64,000 nucleotides of DNA from Paenarthrobacter nicotinovorans (GCF_021919345.1 NZ_CP089293.1:1-64000), one strand, 5' to 3'; positions 45,933 through 55,126 are shown, numbered from the stretch's first letter. A program made the numbers and translations. The notes: generated by a model not told the origin, from the sequence alone.

Positions 45933-47306
45933 ATGCAGAATCTTGATCGCGACGTTGTGATCGTCGGTGCCGGGCCGTCAGGGCTGACGGCGGCACGTGA
46001 ACTGAAGAAGGCCGGGCTCAGCGTCGCAGTGCTCGAAGCACGCGACCGCGTGGGCGGCCGCACCTGGACCGACACCATCGACGGCGCCATGCTGGAGATC
46101 GGCGGCCAGTGGGTTTCGCCGGACCAGACGGCCCTCATGGACCTGCTGGACGAGCTCGGCCTGAAAATGTACCCACGCTACCGCGATGGCGAATCCGTCT
46201 ACATCGGCGCAGACGGCAAGCGCACGCAGTACACCGGTGACACCTTCCCGGTCAACGAAACCACCAAGGCCGAGATGGACAAGCTCGTCGCCATCCTGGA
46301 CGAACTCGCAGCAGAGATCGGCCCCACCGAGCCCTGGGCACACCCCAAGGCACGCGAGCTGGACACCATCTCCTTCCACCACTGGCTCCGCCGGAACTCC
46401 ACAGACGAAGAAGCCTGCAACAACATCGGCCTCTTCATCGCCGGCGGCATGCTCACCAAGCCCGCGCACGCCTTCTCGGCATTGCAGGCAGTCCTGATGG
46501 CCGCCTCTGCCGGTTCGTTCACGCACCTCACGGACGAAGACTTCATCCTGGACAAGCGCGTCATCGGCGGCATGCAGCAGGTTTCACTGCTCCAGGCAGC
46601 AGAACTGGGTGCCGATGTCGTCCTTAACAGCCCGGTGCGCACCATCAAGTGGGACGACAACGGCGTGACCGTTGTTTCCGAGCAGGCCACCGTCAACGCC
46701 CGTTACGTGATCATGGCCGTTCCGCCGAACCTGTACTCACGCGTTTCCTTCGACCCGCCGCTCCCGCGCCGCCAGCACCAGATGCACCAGCACCAGTCGT
46801 TGGGCCTGGTCATCAAGGTCCACGCTGTGTACGACACGCCGTTCTGGCGTGAAGACGGACTGTCCGGCACGGGCTTCAGCGCCGGTGCGCTGGTGCAGGA
46901 GGTCTACGACAACACCAACTACGGCGACACCCGCGGAACCCTGGTTGGCTTTGTGTCCGACGAGAAGGCCGACGCCGTGTTCGAGCTCAGCGCCGAAGAC
47001 CGCAAGAAGGCCATCCTGGAGTCCATCGCCGGATTCCTGGGCGACAAGGCCCTCACCCCCGAGGTTTACTACGAGTCCGACTGGGGCTCCGAAGAGTGGA
47101 CCCGTGGCGCATACGCTTCCAGCTACGACCTCGGAGGCCTGCACCGCTACGGCAAGGACCAGCACGCGAACGTCGGCCCGATCTACTGGTCCTCGTCCGA
47201 CCTCGCCGCCGAAGGCTACCAGCACGTTGACGGCGCAGTCCGCATGGGCCAGGCAACCGCCGCGCGGATCGTCGAAGCCAACAAACTGGCATCAGTGACT
47301 GTCTGA
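45933..47306 (+). CDS. puo: Putrescine oxidase (FAD amine oxidase)
   Basis: This 457-residue flavoprotein oxidises putrescine to 4-aminobutanal with release of ammonia and hydrogen peroxide. The FAD-binding motif VVIVGAGPSGLTAARE is at residues 8-23, with EARDRVGGRTW after it and the C-terminal GYQHVDGAVRMGQATA. From memory it closely tracks the Rhodococcus erythropolis and Arthrobacter enzymes along its whole length (IGGQWVSPDQTAL, FHHWLRRNS, HQHQSLGLVIKVHAVY). ATG 45933 follows GGAGAGGA. It is divergent from the TetR gene and followed by UspA and APC genes. Confidence 0.93.
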   Translation: MQNLDRDVVIVGAGPSGLTAARELKKAGLSVAVLEARDRVGGRTWTDTIDGAMLEIGGQWVSPDQTALMDLLDELGLKMYPRYRDGESVYIGADGKRTQYTGDTFPVNETTKAEMDKLVAILDELAAEIGPTEPWAHPKARELDTISFHHWLRRNSTDEEACNNIGLFIAGGMLTKPAHAFSALQAVLMAASAGSFTHLTDEDFILDKRVIGGMQQVSLLQAAELGADVVLNSPVRTIKWDDNGVTVVSEQATVNARYVIMAVPPNLYSRVSFDPPLPRRQHQMHQHQSLGLVIKVHAVYDTPFWREDGLSGTGFSAGALVQEVYDNTNYGDTRGTLVGFVSDEKADAVFELSAEDRKKAILESIAGFLGDKALTPEVYYESDWGSEEWTRGAYASSYDLGGLHRYGKDQHANVGPIYWSSSDLAAEGYQHVDGAVRMGQATAARIVEANKLASVTV

Positions 47307-47322
47307 TCGTTGTGAAACCACA

Positions 47323-47360
47323 CCGGCACGCCGGGGGAGCACCATTTCCCGGCCTGCCGG
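47323..47360 (+). terminator. Hairpin between puo and the universal-stress gene
   Basis: Thirteen-base arms at 47323-47335 and 47348-47360 pair with one mismatch around a 12-base loop. There is no T run, so this may attenuate rather than stop transcription, or protect the puo end of the message. Confidence 0.45.
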
Positions 47361-47391
47361 CTGCACTGTTTAAGAACTGAAAGGGACCACC

Positions 47392-48258
47392 ATGCGCTAC
47401 GTAGTTGGTTACACCGCCAACGCAAGGGGGCACGACGCCGTCCACCTTGCCGTCGCCTTGGCCCGGAACCAGGATGTCAGCCTGGACCTGGTCCTGGTGA
47501 TCCCGGAGGACTCCCCGTTCAACGCCGTGTACCCACCCGAAGCCGGCTACGACGACATCCTCAACCAGCAAGCCCAGCGCTGGCTTGATGAGGGCCTCGC
47601 CTTGGTCCCGGATGACATCACGGCGCACGGACACATCCGCCGCGGTGATTCCGAGGCCCAGGCGCTGATTGACGCAGCTGTCGAGATGGACGCCGCGGCC
47701 CTGGTCATCGGCGCCACGAACGGCGGTTTGTTCAAGCGGTTCACCATTGGTTCCGTGGCGGGCTCACTGCTCCATTCGTCGCCGGTCCCGGTGGCCCTGG
47801 CACCCCACGGCTACCAGCGGACTGACGCCATCACCCGGCTCAGCTGCGGTTTCGGTACGCGCCCCGGCGCAGACGAACTGCTCGACGTCGCCGTCGAGTC
47901 CGCACGCGACCGTCAACTCCCGCTTCGGCTCGTTTCCCTGTTGGCGCTCGACGGCGGTAACTCGCTGACGCTGGCAGACGCCGCCTGGATGCACGCCGCC
48001 GACCGGCTTGCCGCCGTCGGAAATTCAACCCCGGACGCACCGCTGCCTGAGCCCGAAATCGTCGTGGCGCAGGGCCGGACCATAGAAGAAGCCGTGGACC
48101 GTCTCGACTGGGAAGACGGCGAAATCCTGCTGATCGGCTCCAGCCGCCTCGCCCAGCACCGTGCCACGTTCCTTGGCAGCACCGCCAACCGGATCCTGCG
48201 CGCCCTTCCCGTTCCCATGATCGTGGTTCCCCGCGATTACACGCGCCAAAGCTCCTAG
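47392..48258 (+). CDS. Universal stress protein, two-domain UspA type
   Basis: This 288-residue protein has two tandem Usp domains. The first has VIGATNGGLFKRFTIGSVAGSLLHSSPVPV, the G-2x-G-9x-G-S/T type ATP-binding loop. The second ends LLIGSSRLAQHRATFLGSTANRILRALPVPMIVVP with the same layout. The family binds ATP and is linked to stress and dormancy. Its place between puo and the permease suggests it responds to amine metabolism, perhaps to peroxide made by Puo; this is inference. Confidence 0.88.
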   Translation: MRYVVGYTANARGHDAVHLAVALARNQDVSLDLVLVIPEDSPFNAVYPPEAGYDDILNQQAQRWLDEGLALVPDDITAHGHIRRGDSEAQALIDAAVEMDAAALVIGATNGGLFKRFTIGSVAGSLLHSSPVPVALAPHGYQRTDAITRLSCGFGTRPGADELLDVAVESARDRQLPLRLVSLLALDGGNSLTLADAAWMHAADRLAAVGNSTPDAPLPEPEIVVAQGRTIEEAVDRLDWEDGEILLIGSSRLAQHRATFLGSTANRILRALPVPMIVVPRDYTRQSS

Positions 48259-48281
48259 CAATCGCCTGAGAGGCAATACCC

Positions 48282-49784
48282 ATGTCTACTGCACCAAAGA
48301 CGGTCCAGTCGAAAGAATCAACCCTGAGTGAAAAGGGACTGAAAGCCGGATCGGTGGGCCTGATTGGCGCCGTCGTGATCGGTGTTTCCTGCATTGCTCC
48401 CGCGTACACGCTGACCGCGGCCCTGGGGCCCACCGTGTCCGAGGTGGGCGTGCACTTGCCGGCTATCTTCCTTGTGGGCTTCATCCCCATGCTGCTGGTG
48501 GCGCTCGGCTACCGCGAACTGAACAACGCCATGCCCGACGCCGGCACCTCCTTCACGTGGGCGACGCGGGCGTTTGGTCCGTGGATCGGATGGATGGGCG
48601 GCTGGGGACTGATCGCGGCCACCATCATTGTGCTGTCCAATCTGGCGGCCGTTGCCGTGGACTTCTTCTACCTGATGCTCGGGCAGATCTTCAGCAACCC
48701 GGAGCTGGGCGAGCTCAGCAAAATCCTGCCGCTGAACATTGCCACCACACTGGTTTTCATTGCGCTGGCTTGTTGGATTTCGTACCGCGGCATGGAAACC
48801 ACCAAAGGCGTCCAGTACGTGCTGGTGGCCTTCCAGTTGCTGGTCCTGGGATGGTTCGCGGTCTCGGCGTTCGTGCATGTAGCCAACGGCACGGCCTTCG
48901 ATGCCACTGCCATTTCGCCTGACTGGTTCAACCCGTTCGCCGTCGATTCGTTCTCGTCATTCGCTGCAGGTGTCTCGCTCTCGATCTTCATTTACTGGGG
49001 CTGGGACGTCACTCTGACCATGAATGAGGAGACGAAGAATCCGGAAAAGACGCCCGGCCGTGCGGCAACCATCACCGTGCTGGTCATCGTGATCATCTAC
49101 ATGACCGTCGCACTGGCTACCTTGTCCTTCGCGGGCGTCGGCGAGACCGGCCTGGGCGCCGGCAACCCGGAGAACCAGTCCAGCATCTTCGCGGTTCTGG
49201 CCGGTCCGGTGATGGGTCCGTTCGCGATCCTCATGTCCTTGGCCATCCTGAGCAGTTCCGCCGCGTCCTTGCAGTCGACCTTCGTCTCACCGGCCCGCAC
49301 CATGCTGGCCATGGGCCACTACCGCGCCATTTCGCCCCGCTTTGGGCGGATCAGTCCCACGTTCAAGTCGCCGAGCTTTGCCACCATCGCCGCGGCCATC
49401 GCGGCAGCCGCGTTCTACGTGATCACCCGGACTGTGTCCGAGAATGCCCTGTGGGACACCATCACCGCCTTGGGCATGATGATCTGCTTCTACTACGGCA
49501 TTACAGCTCTGGCCTGTGTTTGGTTCTTCCGCGCTTCAGCCTTCAGCGGTGTCCGGGCATTCTTCTTCAAGTTCCTGGCACCGTTGCTGGGCGGGGTGAT
49601 CCTGCTGGTGATGTTCGTGAAGACGGCCATGGACTCGATGGATCCCGCGTATGGCTCGGGCTCGTCCGTTGGCGGGGTAGGCCTGGTGTTTGTGCTGGGG
49701 ATGGGTGTGATCCTGCTGGGCGTTGTGGTGATGCTGGTGATGTATCGGCTGCGGCCCGGGTTCTTCAAGGGCAAGGTCCTCTAG
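48282..49784 (+). CDS. APC-superfamily amino acid/polyamine permease
   Basis: This 500-residue membrane protein has about 12 helices. The first helix carries GAVVIGVSCIAPAYTLTAALGP, the unwound-helix pattern of APC transporters. It follows the stress-protein gene by 23 bases in the puo cluster, so putrescine or another amine is the likely substrate. Confidence 0.88.
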   Translation: MSTAPKTVQSKESTLSEKGLKAGSVGLIGAVVIGVSCIAPAYTLTAALGPTVSEVGVHLPAIFLVGFIPMLLVALGYRELNNAMPDAGTSFTWATRAFGPWIGWMGGWGLIAATIIVLSNLAAVAVDFFYLMLGQIFSNPELGELSKILPLNIATTLVFIALACWISYRGMETTKGVQYVLVAFQLLVLGWFAVSAFVHVANGTAFDATAISPDWFNPFAVDSFSSFAAGVSLSIFIYWGWDVTLTMNEETKNPEKTPGRAATITVLVIVIIYMTVALATLSFAGVGETGLGAGNPENQSSIFAVLAGPVMGPFAILMSLAILSSSAASLQSTFVSPARTMLAMGHYRAISPRFGRISPTFKSPSFATIAAAIAAAAFYVITRTVSENALWDTITALGMMICFYYGITALACVWFFRASAFSGVRAFFFKFLAPLLGGVILLVMFVKTAMDSMDPAYGSGSSVGGVGLVFVLGMGVILLGVVVMLVMYRLRPGFFKGKVL

Positions 49785-49810
49785 TTTCCTCCCGTCGAGT
49801 TGGCTCCTAA

Positions 49811-49837
49811 TGACAATGTTGCCCGCCGGGATTGTCA
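49811..49837. terminator. Stem-loop between convergent genes
   Basis: TGACAAT (49811-49817) pairs with ATTGTCA (49831-49837), and CCC with GGG inside. It lies between the permease gene and the convergent membrane-protein gene, so it may terminate one or both. No T run follows. Confidence 0.4.
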
Positions 49838-49844
49838 CTAAGTG

Positions 49845-50408
49845 TCACCTCGGTGAAGGGATTGCGGACGTCGGTACACCTGCTGCCCGCTCCGCTGCCG
49901 CAAGGGCCACGGCCAGGCGCTCGACGGCGGCGCGATAGTCGGTGCCGGCAGTCACCCGGCAGTACTCGGCTTCCCGCATGGCCCTGGTGAGTGCCGCCGT
50001 TTCCGCAGTCCGAACGTCCGTCATGGCCGGAAAATCGATGGCCTGCGCGGGGTCCAGTTCGTAGCGGCGCCACTGGGCAAGGATGTGGGCATGGAGGGCG
50101 GCATCGTCAGCAAACCCGGCACGACGGCGGGGCTCAGCTGCGTGGGCCCGTTCCACTTTGCGGGCGCTGGCGAAGGTGGTCGCAGCGGTTGCAAAGCACA
50201 CGAAAACCATGATGACCCCGGCCGGCGGCCACTGCACTGACGGCACCAAAACAGCGGGCATTATGACCACGAGCCCGGCGAACACGTCCCAAAAAAGCCC
50301 GTCCGGCTCCGAGCCACGTCCATGCGTGAGTTTCTTATGCAAGACGTACGTGGTTGCCGCAGTTGCAAGAACCAGGGCAACGCCCCACAGGAGCATCATG
50401 GCGGGCAT
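49845..50408 (-). CDS. Hypothetical membrane protein
   Basis: This 187-residue protein has three predicted hydrophobic segments in its N-terminal 80 residues (about 4-22, 42-58 and 63-80). A soluble helical C-terminal domain follows with LAQWRRYELDPAQAIDFPAMTDV and an Ala-rich end. I do not recognise the family. It appears to be expressed alone, between the puo cluster and a VOC gene. Confidence 0.7.
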   Translation of the reverse strand: MPAMMLLWGVALVLATAATTYVLHKKLTHGRGSEPDGLFWDVFAGLVVIMPAVLVPSVQWPPAGVIMVFVCFATAATTFASARKVERAHAAEPRRRAGFADDAALHAHILAQWRRYELDPAQAIDFPAMTDVRTAETAALTRAMREAEYCRVTAGTDYRAAVERLAVALAAAERAAGVPTSAIPSPR

Positions 50409-50510
50409 CGGACACCTCCAGGCGACTTCGCTGCTATTGATTCAGTATGCGCCAGCGCGTGAGTGGACGCGAGGGGTCATCTGTCCTACCCCCGGCGTAG
50501 CCTTGGCACC

Positions 50511-50891
50511 ATGAGACTGAAAATGTGCAGCATCCACGTCAAGGACCCGGCAGCAGCTCACACGTTCTACACGGAGACGCTGGGGTTTGAGACCCTGATG
50601 GCCATGCCCGAGTACAACCTCTTCATTATCAAGAATCCCGGAGCGGACAACAATGCAACCGGGCTGCTGCTGGAACCCAGCGACAACCCGATCGGCGCGA
50701 ACTACATGAACGCCGTCTACGAAGCCGGGATGCCCGCTGTTGTCCTGGGCGTTCCGGATGTCCAGGCCGAGTACCAACGCCTGCTGGCTGCAGGCGTGAC
50801 TTTCAAGGGCGAGCCGGCCGAGGATCCGTCAGGAATCAGCGCAGTTTTCGACGACGGTTGCGGCAACTTCGTCCAGCTCCACCAGGACTAG
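50511..50891 (+). CDS. VOC-superfamily (glyoxalase-like) protein
   Basis: This 126-residue single-unit VOC protein has the pattern MCSIHVKDPAAAHTFYTETLGFE at the N-terminus and FDDGCGNFVQLHQD at the end, where the second Glu/His metal ligand would lie. It could be a glyoxalase, a dioxygenase or a binding protein; sequence does not decide. ATG 50511 is chosen over an upstream in-frame start because it begins the conserved beta strand. Confidence 0.85.
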   Translation: MRLKMCSIHVKDPAAAHTFYTETLGFETLMAMPEYNLFIIKNPGADNNATGLLLEPSDNPIGANYMNAVYEAGMPAVVLGVPDVQAEYQRLLAAGVTFKGEPAEDPSGISAVFDDGCGNFVQLHQD

Positions 50892-50904
50892 CGCTTAAAA
50901 GAGT

Positions 50905-50935
50905 TGCGGCCGGAGACCACCGGTCCCCGGCCGCA
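50905..50935. terminator. Bidirectional terminator between VOC and DUF5997 genes
   Basis: TGCGGCCGG (50905-50913) pairs perfectly with CCGGCCGCA (50927-50935), with an inner GACC/GGTC stem. AAAAG lies to the left and CTTTC to the right, so it can end both convergent transcripts. Confidence 0.75.
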
Positions 50936-50948
50936 CCTTTCAGAAAAC

Positions 50949-51398
50949 TTACGCGTGGTCGCGCTTGGAAGTCTTGGGAGCGTCGCGCTTTGCGGCGGCG
51001 TTGTCCCGGGCTTCCTTGGTGGCGGCCTTCCTGGCAGCCTCTTCCTTCACACGCTGTGCCTCGGAGCGGACAGCGGCGTGGGTGGCGCGCTCGGTGACCA
51101 GCCACTGCGGGGGAGCCTGCAGCAGCTCGGTGATTTCCGCCGTCGTGAGTGCATCTTCAACGCCGCCGCGGGCCAGGCCGCTGATGGAGACGTTGAGTTT
51201 CTGTGCCACGACGGGACGCGGGTGCGGGCCGTTGCGGCGGAGTTCGGCGAGCCACTCCGGCGGGTTTGCCTGGAGTTCGGCGAATTCCTCGCGGGTGATG
51301 GACGAATCCTGGAATTCCTGGGGTGTCGCGGGCAGGTAGATGCCGAGTTTCTTGGCGACTGTTGCCGGCTTCATGGACTGGGAGTTCGAGGACGTCAT
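50949..51398 (-). CDS. DUF5997 family protein
   Basis: This 149-residue protein matches DUF5997, found in Actinobacteria. It seems to hold two related units, each with an acidic helix followed by a Pro-Pro-x-Trp-Leu motif (ANPPEWLAELRR near residue 45 and APPQWLVTER near 94). The piece between them, RPVVAQKLNVSISGLARGG, looks like a helix-turn-helix. The last 40 residues are Lys/Arg/Ala-rich. It is divergent from a LysR-type ligand-domain gene with only 33 bases between the starts. Confidence 0.8.
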   Translation of the reverse strand: MTSSNSQSMKPATVAKKLGIYLPATPQEFQDSSITREEFAELQANPPEWLAELRRNGPHPRPVVAQKLNVSISGLARGGVEDALTTAEITELLQAPPQWLVTERATHAAVRSEAQRVKEEAARKAATKEARDNAAAKRDAPKTSKRDHA

Positions 51399-51431
51399 GC
51401 TTCAAGGGTATCTGGCCGGTACTGTGAGTGT

Positions 51432-52157
51432 GTGCCAGATGCTGAAGATTCCGCCGAAACCTCCGAGTCCCAACCCGGGCTTCGCTTCGCCTACGTAGCG
51501 GGCGTTACCCCCGGCAAGTGGATCCGCAGGTGGGAAGAACGGATGCCGGATGTCGCGCTGCACGCGTTCATGTCCGACGACCACGCGCAGCTTTCGGTGC
51601 TGCGCGACGGTTCCGCGGACCTCAGCTTTGTCAGGTTGCCCGTGGACCGCGAAGGTCTGAACGTCATCCCTTTGTATGAAGAGCAGCCGGTGGTCGTGGC
51701 GCCCAAAGGCCACGAAATCTCGGTGTTCGAGGAAGTGGCGCTGGATGACCTGGCCGAGGAAAACTTCCTTGACGTAGGGGAAATGGGTGGCCCGGACATG
51801 GCCCTCCAGGTGGTTGCTTCCGGAGCCGGGCTGGTGATCATGCCCATGTCGGTCGCCAGGCATTTGAACGCCAAGGACACTGTCATGCGGCGTTTGACGG
51901 GTGCGCCCGGAACGCAGATCGGCTTGGCGTGGCCGGTGGGAACGGATTCGCCGGTGATCGAGGAATTCATTGGAATCGTGCGGGGCAGGACGGCCCAGAG
52001 CTCGCGCCAACCATCCGCCCAACAGGAAAAGCCCAAGAAAGCACCCAAGCCTGATCGTCGTGGCGGGGGCCCCAAAAAGCCTGCCGTCGCACAGCGCTAC
52101 GCTCCCAATCCTGACAAGGGCCGGGGCAAGGGTTCGCGCAAGAAGGGCAAGCGCTGA
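51432..52157 (+). CDS. LysR-type substrate-binding domain protein lacking a DNA-binding domain
   Basis: This 241-residue protein has the ligand-binding fold of LysR regulators (LRFAYVAGVTPGKW at the start, LSFVRLPVD and VASGAGLVIMPMSVA later) but no N-terminal helix-turn-helix. The last ~50 residues are a Lys/Arg/Pro-rich tail that could bind nucleic acid. GTG 51432 is the start that fits the divergent layout; upstream in-frame codons run through the DUF5997 gene on the other strand. The DUF5997 protein may supply DNA binding. Confidence 0.82.
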   Translation: MPDAEDSAETSESQPGLRFAYVAGVTPGKWIRRWEERMPDVALHAFMSDDHAQLSVLRDGSADLSFVRLPVDREGLNVIPLYEEQPVVVAPKGHEISVFEEVALDDLAEENFLDVGEMGGPDMALQVVASGAGLVIMPMSVARHLNAKDTVMRRLTGAPGTQIGLAWPVGTDSPVIEEFIGIVRGRTAQSSRQPSAQQEKPKKAPKPDRRGGGPKKPAVAQRYAPNPDKGRGKGSRKKGKR

Positions 52158-52856
52158 CTACTCGCCGTGGATGGCAGCCTGCTGCTGTTCCGAACGGTTG
52201 AGATAGGCCAGGAGCAGGTCGCCCGCACGTTCCAGTTCGCCGGCCTCCAGTGCAGCGCAGATCTGCTCGTTTTCCGCGAGCCAGTCACTGTAGAAATGTG
52301 CGTTCATGGTGGCCTTGTGGAAATAGAGCCGCATCTCGGCCAGGATCTGGGCCATGATCGTGTTCAGCCGGTTGCTTTCCGCGAGGGCAACGATCGCTCC
52401 GTGGAAATGCTGGTTGGCGCTGCCCAGACCTTCATTGTCATTGGCGGCCGCAGCCAGCTTTCCCTCTTCGACGGCGGCCCTGACGGCGGCGACGCGCTCC
52501 GGTGAGCCGCCTGCGCGAATGGAACTGACCTCGATGGCACGGCGCACGGTGTAGACATCGTGGATGTCACCGGCTTCAAGGGTGGCCACATATACGCCCC
52601 TGTTTGGCTGCCGGATGAGCAGTCTCTCGCCGGCGAGTTCGGCAAACGCTTCGCGCACGGTGTTCCTGGAGACTCCCAGATCTTCTGCGATGGTGGCTTC
52701 AGTGAGTTTGGCGCCCGGAACAAGGAAGCCTTCGGCCAGTTGATAGCGCAGTTCCTCTGCGACCCGCTCAGCCACGGACGGCACCCTGAGGCGCATCCTG
52801 GCGCGCGCGCCGTCGAAGCCAGCATGTTCGCTTGATTCCTGATCTGCACTGGCCAT
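52158..52856 (-). CDS. GntR-family regulator (FCD type) of the 5-oxoproline operon
   Basis: This 232-residue repressor has a GntR winged helix (EATIAEDLGVSRNTVREAFAELAGERLL) and an FCD-type helical domain with AEMRLYFHKATMNA near its end. It is divergent from pxpA. A 23-base perfect inverted repeat at 52893-52915 lies in the 109-base gap. ATG 52856 is preferred to the longer frame (52943), which would run through that operator. Confidence 0.9.
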   Translation of the reverse strand: MASADQESSEHAGFDGARARMRLRVPSVAERVAEELRYQLAEGFLVPGAKLTEATIAEDLGVSRNTVREAFAELAGERLLIRQPNRGVYVATLEAGDIHDVYTVRRAIEVSSIRAGGSPERVAAVRAAVEEGKLAAAANDNEGLGSANQHFHGAIVALAESNRLNTIMAQILAEMRLYFHKATMNAHFYSDWLAENEQICAALEAGELERAGDLLLAYLNRSEQQQAAIHGE

Positions 52857-52892
52857 GACTCCAAAATTACACGATTGCCGAAAATTCGGATC

Positions 52893-52915
52893 GCTGGATT
52901 GTTGAACAATCCAGC
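52893..52915. promoter_or_regulatory. Palindromic operator for the GntR regulator
   Basis: A perfect inverted repeat with 11-base arms (left arm GCTGGATTGTT) and one central G. TTGAAC at 52902-52907 inside it could be a -35 for pxpA, with CATGCT 17 bases downstream as a weak -10. Repressor binding would cover the promoter. Confidence 0.65.
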
Positions 52916-52965
52916 AGATTGGTGCATGCTGGATGTAACGCACATCACGAGGCAGGGATCACACC

Positions 52966-53733
52966 ATGGCAACCATCGACCTGAACAGCGACGTCGGCGA
53001 GTCCTTCGGGCGCTGGACACTCGGGGACGACGCTGCCATGTTCCAGTCCGTTTCCAGTGCCAACGTTGCATGCGGATTCCACGCCGGCGACCCCAGCGTC
53101 ATCCGCAGCACCTGCGCGAAGGCGGTCCAGGCCGGCGTCGTGATTGGTGCCCATGTCGGCTACCGCGACCTCGCGGGTTTCGGCCGCCGCTTCATGGATA
53201 TCGATCCCAAGGAGTTGGCGGACGACGTCGTGTACCAGATCGGGGCCTTGCAGGCTCTGGCGGCCACTACGGGAGCGCGCGTCGAATACGTCAAGCCCCA
53301 TGGTGGCCTGTACAACGCAATCGTGAAGCACACAGCCCAGGCGCGGGCAGTAGTGGAAGCTGTGAAATCGGTGGACCCCAACCTCCCGATTCTTGGCCTT
53401 CCCGGCTCCGAAGTCCTGCGTATCGCTGAGGAAGCCGGCCTGCGGGGCGTTTCCGAAGCCTTCGCGGACCGCGCCTACAACCCGGACGGAACCCTCGTTT
53501 CCCGTTCCCAGCCGGGTGCCGTCCTGCATGATCCGGCCGAAGTGGCCGAACACGTCCTGCGCATGGCCACCGAACAGTCGGTCAAGGCAATCGACGGTTC
53601 CATCCTCAAGATCCGCGCAGAGAGCATCTGCGTGCATGGTGACTCACCGGGAGCCGTTGCTATGGCTACCGCGGTGAAGTCCGTACTGGGCGAGGCCGGC
53701 GTAGCCGTCGGCTCGTTCCTCCCATCCGTTTGA
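52966..53733 (+). CDS. pxpA: 5-oxoprolinase subunit PxpA (LamB/YcsF family)
   Basis: This 255-residue protein is the LamB/YcsF component of the bacterial ATP-dependent 5-oxoprolinase that opens pyroglutamate to glutamate. The N-terminal [14 protein letters not shown], the segment [10 protein letters not shown] and the late VHGDSPGAV motif are family hallmarks. It begins an operon with an MFS transporter, a PxpB-PxpC fusion and a biotin carboxylase. Confidence 0.94.
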   Translation: MATIDLNSDVGESFGRWTLGDDAAMFQSVSSANVACGFHAGDPSVIRSTCAKAVQAGVVIGAHVGYRDLAGFGRRFMDIDPKELADDVVYQIGALQALAATTGARVEYVKPHGGLYNAIVKHTAQARAVVEAVKSVDPNLPILGLPGSEVLRIAEEAGLRGVSEAFADRAYNPDGTLVSRSQPGAVLHDPAEVAEHVLRMATEQSVKAIDGSILKIRAESICVHGDSPGAVAMATAVKSVLGEAGVAVGSFLPSV

Positions 53734-53776
53734 ACCTGGGCTCCGCACCACACACCTCATCCCCCCGGAGGGCATC

Positions 53777-55126
53777 ATGACCAGCACCAACAACGCAGCA
53801 AAGGCAGTGACAAGGAAGCCACCGCCCGGCGCACTCAAGGCCTACGTCGCAAGCCTGACCGGCACCTCGCTGGAGTACTACGACTTCGCCATCTACTCGG
53901 TGGCCTCGGCCCTCGTGTTCCCAAAGATCTTCTTCCCGGGCAACGACGAATTCGTTGCGCTGCTCCTCTCCTTCTCAGCGTTCGCAGTTGGTTATCTTGC
54001 ACGCCCGATCGGTGGCATCATCTTCGGCCGCCTCGGCGACAAGGTCGGGCGCAAGTACGTCCTGGTCTTCACTTTGGTCCTGATTGGCGTGGCCACGGTC
54101 CTCATCGGTGCGCTGCCCGATTACTCCGTGATCGGTGTTGCGGCTCCCACCATCCTTGTCCTCCTGCGGCTCGCCCAGGGCATCGGCGTAGGTGGTGAGT
54201 GGGGAGGCGCGGTACTGCTGTCCAGTGAATTCGGCGATCCCAACAAGCGCGGATTCTGGTCCTCGGCAGCTCAGATCGGCCCGCCCGCAGGCAACCTCAT
54301 GGCCAACGGCGTCCTCGCCATTCTTGCCGCCAGCTTGAGCAACGAAGCGTTCCTCTCCTGGGGTTGGCGCGTAGCCTTCCTTGCCTCCGCACTCCTCGTG
54401 GTGTTTGGCCTGGTCATCCGCCTCAAGCTCGAAGAAACCCCGGTCTTCAAAGCCATCCAGGCCCAAGGCGACCGCCCGAAGGCCCCCATCAAGGAAGTCT
54501 TCACCCAACAGCCCAAGGCCCTGGTGGCAGCCGCCCTCTCCCGGGTCTGCCCCGACATCCTTTACGCGCTATTCACGGTTTTCGTGGCCGTCTATGCCAC
54601 CAAGGAACTGGGCATGACCACCGGCAACGTACTGTCCGCCATCCTGATCGGGTCAGCTTTCCAGCTCTTCCTGATCCCTCTGGCCGGCTCACTGACTGAC
54701 CGCTTCAACCGTCGTTGGGTCTACGGCATCGCTGCAGCCGCAACCGCTGCGTTCATCCCGCTGTTCTTCCTGATGATCCAGGGCAGGTCTGTGCTCATGC
54801 TGACCATCGGCACGGTCATCGGATTGGCATTGCACGCCTTCATGTACGGTCCGCAGGCGGCTTTCATCACCGAACAGTTCCCGGCGAGGCTCCGTTATGC
54901 GGGCAGTTCGCTGGCATACACCCTGGCCGGCGTGATCGGCGGAGCGGTTGCACCGATCATTTTCACAGCGCTCTACGGTGCGGCGAATCACGGCTGGTAC
55001 CTGATTGCTGTTTACATTCTGGTGGCATCCGTTGTCACCATCGTGGGCATGCTCCTGGGTCGCGATCCGGAGCCTGAAGAGGAAGAGCGCTTGTTGCAGG
55101 CGGCGCAGTCCCAGCCGGCAGTGTAA
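53777..55126 (+). CDS. MFS transporter, metabolite:H+ symporter (MHS) family
   Basis: This 449-residue membrane protein has about 12 helices. The N-terminal GTSLEYYDFAIYSVASALVF and the loop GRLGDKVGRKYVL are MHS-family signatures (relatives of ShiA, KgtP and ProP). The cluster suggests 5-oxoproline or a related acid as substrate. It lies between pxpA and pxpBC, 43 and 6 bases from each. Confidence 0.9.
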   Translation: MTSTNNAAKAVTRKPPPGALKAYVASLTGTSLEYYDFAIYSVASALVFPKIFFPGNDEFVALLLSFSAFAVGYLARPIGGIIFGRLGDKVGRKYVLVFTLVLIGVATVLIGALPDYSVIGVAAPTILVLLRLAQGIGVGGEWGGAVLLSSEFGDPNKRGFWSSAAQIGPPAGNLMANGVLAILAASLSNEAFLSWGWRVAFLASALLVVFGLVIRLKLEETPVFKAIQAQGDRPKAPIKEVFTQQPKALVAAALSRVCPDILYALFTVFVAVYATKELGMTTGNVLSAILIGSAFQLFLIPLAGSLTDRFNRRWVYGIAAAATAAFIPLFFLMIQGRSVLMLTIGTVIGLALHAFMYGPQAAFITEQFPARLRYAGSSLAYTLAGVIGGAVAPIIFTALYGAANHGWYLIAVYILVASVVTIVGMLLGRDPEPEEEERLLQAAQSQPAV

